64,000 nucleotides of DNA from Fistulifera solaris. Lineage: Eukaryota > Bacillariophyta > Bacillariophyceae > Naviculales > Stauroneidaceae. This document shows, in pieces, positions 11,301-22,651 of the stretch; position 1 is the first letter of the stretch, and every line of letters begins with the position of its first letter. The position numbers were made by a program, and so were the translations under genes. Where the stretch lies: positions 682,001 through 746,000 of the forward strand of contig AP026151.1 of the NCBI GenBank assembly GCA_030295235.1. Direction: 5' to 3'. Under the pieces are notes generated by a model. It did no database searches and was not told the origin of the DNA. It saw only the letters and a program-made list of their open reading frames with translations.

Positions 11301-14300
11301 ACACCGACACCTCGTCCATTTATTTGTACGGGTTTGACCGACGCTAAGGGACACTTGCACTTATATGCAATTTTTCCCTTCAAACTACCAAGTGTCTCGA
11401 GTGGATGTACCTCAAGAGAGAACTTAGTGGTTGATAAAGGTCTTTGACTCGGTCCCTTTGCAATCACCCCAATACGACGACAACAAGCCCGACCCCGCAT
11501 TTTATGCGGCAAGCACCGCATCGCGTCATCAAAATTAGAGTCCGAGCTCAGCTGCAAAAGTCTCGAAATCGTAGACATCGTCGAAGAGGGGTCCTGCGAA
11601 GTTTCTCCGATCGCGGCTTTCAAAATTCGCAGGCATCGCTGTACGGAGAGGTCAACAAGAGAAGATGGGCCACTCAAATCGCCAACCAATTTCAACAGGC
11701 ATTCAGAAATTCGACTTTCAAAACTATCGTCGCTTTCGTCAATAGCCATTGTATCGGTGCCAATTTCATAGCCAATTGGAGGCAGCTGCGGGGCACGCAA
11801 GGATATATACACAGCCAACAAATCGTTCATTGCTCTCTCTGCAACTAAGTCGTTCTCAACAGACAAACATATTCTCCACAGAGCGTCAAGCGCTGATCGT
11901 TTTAGAGCAGTATTTGCAAACGACACACGATGTTGACTGAACAGGTCTTGGAAACTGCCATATCCATTGGGTCCTAGACCGCTATAGTTCATGTTTGGGG
12001 AGCAAAACAAGTCCAAGAAAACACTTGTGCACACTTCCTCTGATATTGCAGCAGAAACGATATTGTCGGGTCCATCACCACTCGGTTTGCCGTTCTGGGA
12101 TGCATCGGATATGAATACCATGACAGCCTCCCGATCCAGCGTGTTATCACAGCGATCCCAGAGATCCTTCAAGGAATCTGCGCTCAAGGGATCCATCGCG
12201 AGACCAAAGATGTGCCTGATTATTTTGAGTCTCTCTATCAAAGCATGCTCATGAACTTTATCGTCCAACGAAGTTTCTCTACCGTTCAACTTTCTACGAT
12301 CCAGATATGCGGTCAGCTCGTGAAATATTAAGGAAGGAAGACTACCGTTTTCTCGAGCGGCGAGCTTTTCAGCTTGCGGTTTAGGACAGGCACGGAAAAC
12401 AAAATCAAAAAGCTTGACCGTTCTCAGCGCTTGTGCTTCATCCAATGGTGCTGAGCGAATTCTTTCATTCTGTGTCAACACCGCAACACATGACTGCAAA
12501 AATCGCTCACGGTGTTCACTCCCTTTGGGTTCAACTTTCAATTCATAAATAAAATACTGCTTCAAACTATCGTAAGGCTTCAATGAAGAGGCCTCTGAGT
12601 GCGTAAGAACCGACCAGAGGAGATTCAAAACTTCTTCGCGAGCCTCATCAGATAGATTCGACTTCGACGGGTCCTTGCTATCCATAACTATTCCACTGGC
12701 AAGAGCCGAACAGAACTCGGATACTTCAAACAAATAATCTCTCTTTTCGCTATCATCTCGCAAAGATGCTTGAATAGCTTGCAGTAACGGAATCGCCAGG
12801 GAAATCGGGCAAAGCGGCAAGATAGATACAAGAAGTTGGTACACTTGCAATGATACTGCTGCATCAGCTTTTCGAGTGCAAGTTTTCCAAGCAAATAAGA
12901 GATGGGAAGTCTGCAGGCAGTACTGGTTTCCTGACGGAGGGACACGTGCACACATGGCGGCAAGAAACTTTATCAAACCCGTAGAACGAGACACCACTTC
13001 ACGATGGATAGTCGTGTCTCCAAGAACCTGTTCTACAATTTCATTTTCGATAGCCCATTTCGCAAGTTGGTGCTCGAGCGTCTCAAATTCAGCACCAGGA
13101 GGTACAAGCAAACCTTGTGCTTTGAGAATAGGAGGTGGCTCTATCCCAGAATTTTTACAAGCAACCCACCCCTGCTCCGGTGGATAAGGGTCTCCATAGT
13201 CCTTCGCTCTATGTTGGTAGTAGTCAATATCTCTATCGGTTCCAGGCTGTTCTTCATCGGCTTCTGACAAGAACCACCATTTTTGCTGCGAGCGCATTGT
13301 ACATCTAAATAAAGTGAGCTTTTTGACGCACCATTTGGATCGTCAGAGGGAATCTCTAGAACGTAGCTGAATTCGGTCCCTTGCCTCGCGTAACCATCAG
13401 GAGTAACCTCTCCATTGAACGTGTAAACTCCATTTGCAAAAGTATTTCCGGCATTTGAGACCAAATATTCACGAGGAGGGGGTCTGTGACTCTCGCACGC
13501 TCGAATGAGATCAGCGACTTGTTCCCAACCGAATAGCTTCAAAGGCAGAGATTGCGAACGAATCAGTCGCAGCACCAGATCTCTCCAAAAGGCATAAAAC
13601 ATATTCGTACTAGAACGCCGGGTCGCAACTAAACGATCAAAAATGTGCTGAAGATCGCTCTGAATCACTTTCAAGTCATCTGTCGGAATTTTCTTCAACT
13701 CTTCGTCCGTGCAAGCGGAAATAAATTGTATGATATCATTTGAAATGAGGATAGCGTCTTCTTCAATGTCCTGATCTGGTTCCGAGGTAGCTCGTGCCGG
13801 AATACCATCATAGATCGCGCAAAGAATTTCATGCACCCACGGAAGAACCGGAAACGTAGTTTTCTTTACGAGTTGCATTTGAAGATAATCATGCAAACGT
13901 CGGAAGCCATCTTCCGCACGAAACACCTCCATCGTACGCAAACGAACTTCCGGCATGCCCACCATATGATGATGCTGATTTGTATTCCATGATCCCCCTT
14001 TACTACCTTTATAGAATGCTTTCTTTTTATTCAAAGCATGCGACAGGGTCGGAAGTAACGCACTCGTTCCCTGGCGCCGTACCTGAATGGCCAGATCTTC
14101 CGCCACAATCCGCACCGCCAACATCAATGAGTCTTGCACACAATTCCGTTCATGAATTCCAATTTTCGACGGCTGTTGCTCGACCAAAATACTGATAATT
14201 GAGGTCATGTACCCTTCCACAAAGGTCCGCGCACGCGGCTCGTGTCGTAGGTACTTGAACGCATGATCTAATGACTCGACTGCGCTTTTCCAAACCACTT

Positions 14301-14568
14301 TTCATCCAAAAAGGGCGACTCAGTTAGACTCGAAATTTATGACAGTCACAAGAATAAACAAAATACACGCGGAAGGCACCCAACGAACCGAGCTCGATGC
14401 GAAGGTAACAAATAATGTGCTGCAAATGACACAAAGGGGACACGTACCTGTTTGATTCTTGTCCAGACCGTTCCCGACCTCAATCCAGAGCTGAATGACC
14501 TCCGGAGGCGCTACAACGCTGCTATCGTATTGATAGCCAGCATCCGATGTTTCATTTTCCGCAGTCAT
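5374..14568 (-). CDS. Giant ubiquitin-specific protease, USP9X/USP34 type
   Basis: This is a deubiquitinase of about 3,000 residues. Exon 1 is 14448-14568, a 150-nt intron follows, and the rest (14297-5374) needs no clear intron. A helical-repeat N-terminal half leads to a ubiquitin-like domain (LEVHPLETLGSLKGKI, about 11330-11420) and the USP core. The Cys box is NQGCTCYMNSV (about 9450-9490; catalytic Cys before Tyr), then QQNDASEF (about 8860), two CxxC zinc pairs (CKEC, CDNC), LILSLKRF, and the His box GGHYYSFIK with WYRFDDEDV (about 8170-8290). A Tudor-like block sits between the Cys box and the QQD box (about 9240-9340). Related GN-GVY...PGT-DID domains lie at 13130-13475 and 5470-5790. 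Seven or so frame changes each sit on a homopolymer, e.g. 5779-5784, 8754-8760, 8851-8853, 10394-10399 and 13334-13336. A role in protein stability is inferred from the family. Confidence 0.88.
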
Positions 14569-15492
14569 GGTCGATTGATTCTATTTTATACGCCGTAGTT
14601 CACAACCTCGGTTTATTGCTGCTGAAATGCTTGTGGTGCTCAAGCCAGCTGCGCTGCGGGTCATAAGATGCAAGGAGAAGATCGTCTCTTCTTACACAAT
14701 ACGTCATACAAATTGAAGACCGGTACCAAAGTGACCTTTGGATTTTGTCAATCATCGAGCCATTTCGTCGTTGAAATCACCGAGGCGACGTAAAGCCGTT
14801 TTACACTACTGAATGAAAATGGACGGAGTTAACGATGAGGTTTTCGATGGTGCGAACAAGAAAAAGGTGCGAATAAGGTGCGAAGAAGTGAGAACTCTCT
14901 CCGGAACAGCTCTATGTGTCATGAGGACTGAGTCATGACTAAACTGGAAAGAAACTATAGACTCCATTGACCTTTGAATTTCGAGATTTAGCCAAGCTGG
15001 AAGACACTCTCCGAGTCGCATCATCATTCACCTCGTAAGAAAAGACAAGAGAAGCAAGCTTTGCATCTCCTCAAGTCATGGGATTTGTCGTACTTCTTCC
15101 TTTGAAAGCTTGATAGCTACTGAGTAAATTGATACATCTCTGCCACTAAAGCTCAGCTGATCATTCAATCCACTAGACTTATTTTGATGTCATTTCGTAG
15201 CGCTCCTGTTTCAACAACCAAGCCCATTGGGAAAACGTGATTGCCTTTTCGCAAAGAAAAAGTGTTCCCACAATGCCAATGAGCAGCATCCTTTTAGTGG
15301 GACGAGTGATCTCATCTAAGCGAAACGCTTTTATTTCTCTTTTATTATGTTTGGTTGTAATTAAATCTATTCTATTTTATCTCTATTTTGTATGGCGTCC
15401 AAGAAAGCCTTACGGCCTTTTCCATGTAGCCTTCTATCTAATCTTTCTTGCTGCATGTATGCGTACTGTAATCTAGCTTCACAGATCTCTCC
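14569..15492. other. Intergenic region, nothing recognised
   Basis: About 920 bases lie upstream of the giant USP gene. Two short frames of 73 and 79 codons show no motif, signal or support, so I do not call them. Confidence 0.45.
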
Positions 15493-15804
15493 TCACTCTT
15501 CAGTGAAAATCCAGTGAGACTTTATCTCGGTGGCGCCGCTGTTGATCGATGACCCAGCAATACGGCGAATGTCCATGTGATCCAATTCCCACGAGGGGAT
15601 CGGGCCAGCATAAGCCCGTCCCTCAATGCGCCGAATGTTCATATGATCTAGTTCCCGAGACGGAAGAGGAACCGAGTACTTGTCTCGAATATGGGGGGTA
15701 CGTGTAGCTCCCAGACTGCTCAACGTCGCTGGACTGTTACGGCTCAACGTCGTTCGTGTCGACGCGATGACTCCTTTTCCGACGCGGATCATGGCCTTTC
15801 TCAT
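15493..15804 (-). CDS. Small protein with a tandem ELDHMxIRRI motif, possibly organelle-targeted
   Basis: The predicted protein has 103 residues. It starts MRKAMIRVGKGVIAST, a stretch rich in Arg, Ser and Thr without acids, like a mitochondrial presequence. The C-terminal half carries two copies of a unit of about 22 residues: LPSRELDHMNIRRIEG and IPSWELDHMDIRRIAG. Both are read from an imperfect 66-bp direct repeat (15556-15602 and 15622-15668). The protein copies differ less than their codons do, which hints at selection. A longer frame reaches an ATG at 15912, but that extra part is low-complexity and unlikely. I do not recognise the family. Confidence 0.45.
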   Translation of the reverse strand: MRKAMIRVGKGVIASTRTTLSRNSPATLSSLGATRTPHIRDKYSVPLPSRELDHMNIRRIEGRAYAGPIPSWELDHMDIRRIAGSSINSGATEIKSHWIFTEE

Positions 15805-16383
15805 GTTTTTATGGTGTATTCTAATGTTGCTTTTGATGTAAATTGAATTTATGAAGTAATAATAAAACAAAACATGATTACCATCGGTCGTTCTTTGACA
15901 CAACGTTGTCATGTCTTATGTTGTGGAAGATACTTGTACAGCCGCGATTGACGCACGGTACTCACATGCGGTACTCAGAGGATGACGAAGATGTTCGCCA
16001 GCCATTCAAAACACGCGAGCAAAATGAGCCTTCTCATTGAAGAAAAGCCTTTTTGACTTTTTGACGTCTTTGCAAATCTTGACGGACGACGGTCGGGTAG
16101 GTACCCATTCGTGACTGCTCTTCAAAGAGTCACAAGTCACAACAACAAAGCCAGACTAACTAAAGTCGACCTAGTTTAGTGCAGAGTAGTCGAATCCGCA
16201 TGAATCTGTCACAACACGGCTATGTAAAAGCACTACGACGAAGTAGCTAATACATGTAAAGCCACATTGACTTTTCGATGTAATTTCTAAAAACGCATAG
16301 AAAACGGAAAGATGAGTTTCCTGCCAACTATCGCCCCCTTTCGCAGCTCATCTATATTTGATAGCCAAATTGTCGCGCCGGTT
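15805..16383. other. Intergenic region, nothing recognised
   Basis: About 580 bases separate the small gene's start from the 3' end of the plastid protein gene. No frame of note and no repeat. Confidence 0.45.
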
Positions 16384-17041
16384 CTATTTGGCCCAAATAG
16401 GTACACCCGCCAGTATCGACGCCAGGAAAATCCCGAAACACATGAACGAGATCGTGCCCACGACATTCGCTAAAATGACCGTGATGGTGACAGCCAACGG
16501 TTTCCCCACCTGCAATTTGTCTTGGACGCGTTTTACAAAAGCATCAAATTTGGGACTGACACCGACGGCAACTGCCAATCGGAGAGGACGAACGATATTG
16601 TTAAAGACAAAGAATCCGGCGTACACCGCCAAGAAACCTTTCCATTGCCCCGGAGCCAAAGGTGATTTTCCTGTCTGCACTACGAGAGTGAATTACAGCC
16701 GATCGGAATTCATAAAACCCCCAGAACGCACGCACCTGCTTGGAAAAAATGAACCACGCCAAGGAAACGGAGACACAATAACTCATATTCGAGACCCATC
16801 CGTACGACAATACCGCCGCCAATCCCATTTTCCCCAGGCGTTCACGGAACGTCAAGCCATCATCGACGGGTTTAAAGTAGGACTTGATGTTATTGATGAA
16901 TTTCTTTTCGGCCATGATGATTGAGGTGGATGGTCGCGAGATTGTGGGCGATAATTTTACTCGGTGTGGAGCGACTGGAACAAACGCGTGGGCGCCTTGT
17001 AATAAGAATAGGAATAGTATCAGTCTCATAGAAGTCATCAT
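16384..17041 (-). CDS. Plastid-targeted DUF1279/FAM210-like membrane protein
   Basis: Exon 1 is 16736-17041, a 61-nt GT-AG intron follows, and exon 2 is 16384-16674; the phase-0 junction reads FSKQ-TGKSPL. The N-terminus is a bipartite plastid leader: signal peptide MRLILFLFLLQGAHA followed by FVP, matching the ASAFAP cleavage motif of diatom plastid proteins, where Phe is critical. The mature part has DDGLTFRERLGKMGLAAVLSYG, then hydrophobic segments around SYCVSVSLAWFIF, GFLAVYAGFFVFNNIVRPLR and the C-terminal VTITVILANVVGTISFMCFG. GLAAVLSYG and the N-x-x-RP-R motif recall plant and algal DUF1279 proteins, whose biochemical role is not settled. Localisation is more certain than function. 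The gene diverges from TELO2. Confidence 0.75.
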
Positions 17042-17464
17042 ATATTCTTATTGGATAGATTATAATATTTGGTCAGGTGAAGGCTTTGGTAATGCTTTTA
17101 CTTGTATCTTTTGCATGTCAACATCGTCGTCGTCTTTTTCATAATTTATTGCGGGCTTTCCTTGTTTGCGGGCGCTTCGCGGCGGTGCCTGCGCGAAAGT
17201 ATCAAAGGTGTCGCACCATCAATCAATAGATAGAGGGTAGACTTTGTTTTTGCAGTGATCAAAGACAACGGACAACGGAAAGGCTGAAAGCGTGACCTAC
17301 ACAAGCGTGACTGGAGGACGTCAAAAACAACACAAAACAATAACAAAACGCAACGAATGATGAGACCCAAAAGCTCTAACATAGAAGTAAATTGATTCAC
17401 TATCTCTTTCAGATACACAGCAACTAACATATGCAAAGAACAGTGCTACAGGGCAATACATCGG
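17042..17464. promoter_or_regulatory. Divergent promoter region between plastid protein gene and TELO2
   Basis: About 420 bases between two divergent starts must hold both promoters. I see no obvious TATA box. Frames here antisense to the 5' part of TELO2 look like shadows. Confidence 0.45.
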
Positions 17465-20032
17465 ATGGAGCGTTTCGATCATGCGGAGAATTATCAAACC
17501 ATCCTTCAACCCTTCCGTGAGGCGACATCTTCGGCCGCTCGTGTCGAAGTATTGCAGAAGCTCTCGGCAAACATCAGGGACCTCCCAACGGATCAAGAAA
17601 GAGAGTACGTGCTATTCTCTCTTCTACGCGACACGCCGCCGTTGATCCCCGACACGCCCGAAGAAACCGCCATGTTGAATTGTTTGCAAGCAGGAGGACC
17701 TTCCGTCTCGATCACCGTCGTCCTCCGCATTCTACAAGAAATTCCACCATCGCTCACCGCGTTGGAACTGTCATTGACACTTTTGAAACGTATATTGGGC
17801 ACTCGACCCATGAACGACGCCTGGCTGATGGATGATGCACAAAGCGTCGAACGGTGGGTGAATGTACTGGTCCGTGTACCGAATTTAGTAGCGAATGCCT
17901 GCTACGCGCTCAAAGTTCCCTTCCCGGCATGGACCATCCAAGGGAAATATTTCCCCAAAATGGTGGATCATGCGATTCAATGGCATCTACTGGCAGAGAA
18001 AAACCCAGCAATTCAAACCCGACAAATGTATCTTCTCTCGCTCATCAAACGTATGTTGCGAAGAGGAGGAGAAGAAGTCACCAAGGGATTGTATCAAGCG
18101 TACGAGCGGGGTGACTCATTGCCCTTACTATACAATATTGTTGTCAATACGTTGAGCGATTTATCACCGCGCGAGTTTGCCATTCTGAGCCGATCCATGA
18201 TGCGACATATCCTCTCCGTGTGTCCTCCGGCCACCGAAGGCAGATATGTGCATCCCTGGTTGGACGAAACTGTGAGAAAAGTTGTCATAAAGTCGACATT
18301 GCATGCTGATACGTTGGTGGAACTGCTAATCTTTTCCACTGATTTAAATCACGACATGGCCTACATGACCGCCAGCATACTCGCCAATACCACAGAAACG
18401 CACGACGATCATGATTCGTCATCGCTCGACAGCGATGAGTCATCTTCCGAGGATACGTTATTACGTCGTCACTTGATTGCGGTCGTCGACCGCTGGTCTC
18501 GTCCCAACTATGTCTTGGAGACTCCCAATCGTCAACAGTCACACGTTACGGCCTTTCTCCGATTTGGCATGAATTTACTTTGCGAACCCAAAGAAGACGC
18601 GGCGTCCGAGTTGGTGGCATCGATATTGGAAGGAGTTACGTGTCGATTGTCGAGCACGGATCCAGATATACGGAGGGATGGAATGCAACTTGCTGTTCTT
18701 TTGGCAAAGCGACTGGGAGAAACGTTGGAATTTGACGAATTGAAGGAGTCAAATAATACGGAGGAGTTAGCAACAGACATCACCGAAGAGAATAAACCAG
18801 CAAAAGTGGCAGAAAGGATTGTCCAGAAATCTCGTCGTCGTTTTCGAAATGCCGATCCAGACGCGCCTTATCTCAGCGATGAGGACGATAGTATTGAAGA
18901 ATCCAACGATAGTTGGGACGAAGAGGATGAAGATGCACCATATGATTTAGAAGATGACGAAGAAGATCTTGCCGACACGGCAAAACCCCGTTTCCTGTCG
19001 GACTGTCTTGATTTGTTGCGAACGCCGGAAACGGAGGATTGTGCATCCAGTCGTCACGAGACGGCTTTAGCAGAGTTATCCCAGCTAGTGCGCTCGCGAC
19101 CGATGGATCTTCCTGACATTGCTGCCACGATCGCATTCGAGCTTGTACACATGGAAAACAAATTCGATATCAATGGATTTGCGGACATGGTATCGTCTTC
19201 GTTACGGTCTCTTGCTGTGGAAGAACCTCTTTTAGTGGGCGAAACCTTGATTCAAGAAATCTTTCAAGATATTGGTTTGTCGGACAGAATTTGTGCTTTG
19301 CGTGCACTGAGCGAGGCAGCCTATGAAATGGCTGGGCTATTGGATATGGAGCAACACAACTTATCTACAAAAATCTCGTAAGTAGATGACGATACCTGCG
19401 AAATTCATTACTGTTTGAGAGTATCGCTAACAAATCAAACACTTGAAACGCTTAAATACAGTGACAAAAGCGCCGCAACAACCCAAAGTGATGTAGTGGA
19501 TCCATCACTCCGCAAAGTTGGTCTTCGCGAAGTCCGTACACGTCGATGGGGACATCGGAAGACACCGTTGATTCGAAACTCGTTCACACAAGTGGCTCCG
19601 ATCTGGTTCTACTCATTAGTGAGAACGTTTTTGGAAAGGAAAGAAGATGACCGACTTTGGAAAGGAAGCATTGGAGCGACTTTCCTTGCGACCGTCTTTC
19701 AGACATTGGCCGCCTTTGTCGAGTGCAGTCGGTACGGTCCATCGGTGTTGGCCAAAGATCTAATCCAATTGGTGTGGAGTTTCCACCAGGCCGATGTCGG
19801 AGAAGTCCGAACCGCCGTTCTGTTGGCGGTCACTGTATCGTTCACTCATTTGGGTACGGAGGATGCCTTGACGTTGCTGCTGGATGCCAACATTCCCCAA
19901 GGTCTTTCGCTTATGGCAGCAAAGGATCCCGACGAGAAATGCCGTGAGCTTGCGGTTGGCTTGATGTCGAACATTACTCAAACCGTAGATTCTATGAGCA
20001 TCCGTCCTCTCACGGAAAAGAATAAACTGTAA
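17465..20032 (+). CDS. TELO2: TELO2 (Tel2) family protein, PIKK-maturation co-chaperone
   Basis: Exon 1 is 17465-19377, an 84-nt intron (GTAAGT to TACAG) follows, and exon 2 is 19462-20032. The phase-2 junction restores ser at KIS-DKSAATT. The product has about 827 residues, the usual size for Tel2. It is mostly helical-repeat sequence. A strongly acidic, disordered linker (SSSLDSDESSSED and later EESNDSWDEEDEDAPYD) precedes the conserved telomere-length-regulation domain (FLSDCLDLLRTPE to the end of exon 1). Exon 2 holds the C-terminal repeat block (RRWGHRKTP, FFxPLVR-like WFYSLVRTF). Acidic serines in the linker look like casein kinase 2 sites, which in other organisms recruit R2TP/HSP90. 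With Tti1/Tti2 the family stabilises ATM, ATR and TOR kinases. No frame break is seen. Confidence 0.85.
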
Positions 20033-20621
20033 ATGCTACCATTTGTGTTGCGACGAAAAGAAAGGTGGAGATCCTTTATAATTTTTTTGAAAATATTGCG
20101 TTCGGCGTCATTCTTTCAATAATCCGAAAGGACTGTTTGACTGATTATACGTAGTACCGACTACCATTTAAATAGTACTTGAGGAGAAACTAGACAGTTG
20201 TCATTTCTGCGTGCAATAAGCTTTACCGAAACACATAAAAAAGATGCTTTCTGGATCAAAGTTCTCGGTCATAAAGGTCATTTCATTGACTGTACATGAC
20301 GTATCTGATTTTCTATTACGTAATAGTACTGAAGACTGTGTCTTCGTAGAATTCTCATTCTGCGTCGGATCGAGATGCAATTTCGATTGGTGGAAACCAA
20401 GCTCTCGCTCCTTCCGCTGAACTTGAAACTGCTTCTTCTCGATTTTTGGTTGGAGGAATGCAAAACGACACGGTGGAAATAATAAAGATCGCACACGCCA
20501 TTCGTTGGACCATTCATTTGATAAATATTTATCAAACTAGTCTCTACTCGTAGCATTACCATTTGCTGTTTACAAAAACACGCAAGCTTTCCTCAAGCCC
20601 TCTGCTATCCGCTATCTCGAC
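20033..20621. other. Intergenic region, nothing recognised
   Basis: About 590 bases between two plus-strand genes. Two overlapping minus-strand frames under 100 codons have no motif and are rejected. Confidence 0.45.
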
Positions 20622-21223
20622 ATGACAGAAACAATCTCACCCTTGATGGTCCTTCCGAATACCTTCGAATCATCTTGGACCATGCAGTCTTCGACTACCG
20701 AAACAATCGACCAAGCCACGGTTATATCGTGGTCCGATTTACCATGCCAAGGTGATCTTCTCATCGACTTTGACCAACTGCACTTCTCTCCAGTAGAACA
20801 AGCAACTACATTCGAGGACCAAAAGCACGGTCCTCCGCCATCCCCCCGATCCCTCTCCGAGGAACTCCTCTGCCATTACACGGCTCCGGCCGCCCCACGT
20901 CTTCGCAGAAAACCGTCCGCTTTGCGGAAATCGCACAAATCCGTACATACGATGTCATTTTGGGTGATCATCCTTCCTGTCACGGTGGAATGGCCTTGCA
21001 ACTGGACTGGAGCCACCAAGGCACGGAATTCGTCCACTTGGACGTGTACGATACCGCCAGTCGTCATCGGGATATGGCGCAATTGCATCTGACATTCTTT
21101 CAACGCCGGGAACGTTTACGACAATTGACGGGCATGTCTGGGTGTGAACTGCTGAGGGCCGAATTCGATCTACTTCAAGAGACGTCTCCGGCGGTGTTGC
21201 GACGAACGGGTCGTTTTTTGTGA
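20622..21223 (+). CDS. Diatom 'VxF...LGDHPxC' protein, unknown function
   Basis: The first 95 or so residues are acidic and Ser/Thr/Pro-rich. The conserved core then reads KTVRFAEIAQIRTYDV and ILGDHPSCHGGMALQLDW, followed by a charged helical tail (FFQRRERLRQLTG). I know this V-x-F, R-x-Y, LGDHPxC, L-x-W pattern from many uncharacterised diatom proteins. The start ATG at 20622 and the core lie in different frames; one C too few in the CCCC run at 20893-20896 joins them. The product would be about 200 residues. No enzyme motif is visible. It recalls the IPHH proteins elsewhere in this window in having a disordered acidic N-terminus ahead of a short V-x-F core, but relatedness is only a guess. 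Confidence 0.7.
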
Positions 21224-21309
21224 GGGGAAGGCCATTGTATAGAAAGCGTTTTGTAGAAAGCTTTTAATTTTCATTTTGCAATTTAACCTTATCTTATTGC
21301 TCATTATAG

Positions 21310-22110
21310 CTATGTGATAGTCGGACGATACTTTTTTACTTGTACGCCTTGTCTCGACGAAGCAAAACTCGACCCACTCTGCTGCAAGGACCGCGTGAAC
21401 TTGATCTTTTGACTCGTAATCGGGCAGATCTGACTTTTTCGTATGAGTTGATCGTAAACACTCGTCAAAACCACTTTTCCTGGTTTTTTCTTGTCGACCC
21501 AATACGCCGTGGCCGGTTGATATTGGATCGTCTTGTCGGAGACTTCACACACGATATTCTTGTCATCCCATTTCAAGGCCACGGGCCAGATGTCTTTGCG
21601 ACGCAACGGTTCTTGCGAATGCGGCGACAACGGTCGTTCGGGTGGTAACGGAAGGACGACTGCGACCGTCTCGGGTTGGGCTTCCGCCAACCAGTAGCTG
21701 GATTTTAAGACGGCCTGTTTCGCCGTTTCCTTCTCATCGACGGCTTTTCGTTTCCGTATTACTTGTTGCGTTTCTTCAAATTGTTGTTGTTGGATTTGTT
21801 TCTCGTCGTCGTCCCCCTGCCGACTGGCTTGTTGACGTTCGTAAGCAGCCTTTTGTTCTTTCAATTCTTGCGTTTGCGTCAACAAGTACTCCACAATGGC
21901 ATCTTGCGCATACAAATACCCCGATGGTGTACAACCTACTGCGGCATCTTGTAGTCTGGTGAAGGAAATACCACAATCCCCCAATTGATATTGACTGTGA
22001 CCCGCCAAACGTTGGGCCGTCGTGCCGTATTCACTCGAGGCAAACTTTTTGGTGCGTTCGTGTTGCGTTAACGGAAAATTGCCGCCGGGTTGTTTGCTTT
22101 TGCGGGCCAT
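21310..22110 (-). CDS. NOSIP: NOSIP homologue, U-box type E3 ligase / splicing-associated protein
   Basis: The intact 266-residue frame is close to the family's usual length of about 300. The N-terminus (GNFPLTQHERTKKFA-SEYGT) and a divergent U-box (GISFTRLQDAAVGCTPSGYLY-QDAIVEYLL) match NOSIP, as does a charged coiled coil (residues about 75-135). A second U-box half near the C-terminus reads SQICPITSQKI and ends in KKYRPT, as the family ends. The zinc-binding residues are reduced, as in U-boxes. NOSIP proteins are nuclear E3 ligases found with spliceosomal complexes; the name comes from an animal-specific interaction not expected here. No intron or frame break is needed. Confidence 0.85.
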   Translation of the reverse strand: MARKSKQPGGNFPLTQHERTKKFASSEYGTTAQRLAGHSQYQLGDCGISFTRLQDAAVGCTPSGYLYAQDAIVEYLLTQTQELKEQKAAYERQQASRQGDDDEKQIQQQQFEETQQVIRKRKAVDEKETAKQAVLKSSYWLAEAQPETVAVVLPLPPERPLSPHSQEPLRRKDIWPVALKWDDKNIVCEVSDKTIQYQPATAYWVDKKKPGKVVLTSVYDQLIRKSQICPITSQKIKFTRSLQQSGSSFASSRQGVQVKKYRPTIT

Positions 22111-22651
22111 TTGCTCGTTCCTTCTTTTATAGTTGTTATTGAAGCTGAATGAAGATGCAATGCAGCAAGACGAACGTTATTCGTTCCTTATTTTTTCGTC
22201 TCACGCATTGCGTTGCAGGATCGCCAAAAAATTACGGAAGATGACAAACGGTTTCGCGCTTTTATATTGCCGACGCGACATATAGACTAGCAATATAGGA
22301 AAAGTAGGCGGGTTCTTGTCAAAAGAGAATAGAAACAGAAATATCTGCATTGTATTCTTTTGCCTTTACAACGGTAGCTTGGAGACAGGTCTATAAACGT
22401 ATTCGATGGAAAGCGGCTTGCGCAATCATTGCCAACGCATCACCACCGTCACTCACGTGATCGCTCCCGCAACTAGAAAACTATATACAAACTATGAATC
22501 AATTGTTTTTCAACGAACATCTACTTTAACTAATTTAGAACATATAAGAAAGAATGATTGAAGAATCTCAAACCGCCACTACGGGAAGCACAACACACGA
22601 AACGACAAACACAAAGAGTACGAAAGACAACGACAAAGGAGATCTTCTCTT
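22111..22651. other. Intergenic region
   Basis: About 540 bases between the NOSIP start and the 3' end of the IPHH gene B. AT-rich in part; no gene or repeat seen. Confidence 0.45.

Noticed and set aside
17146-17596. Minus-strand frames upstream of and overlapping TELO2
   Set aside because: They overlap the conserved TELO2 start and have no motif.
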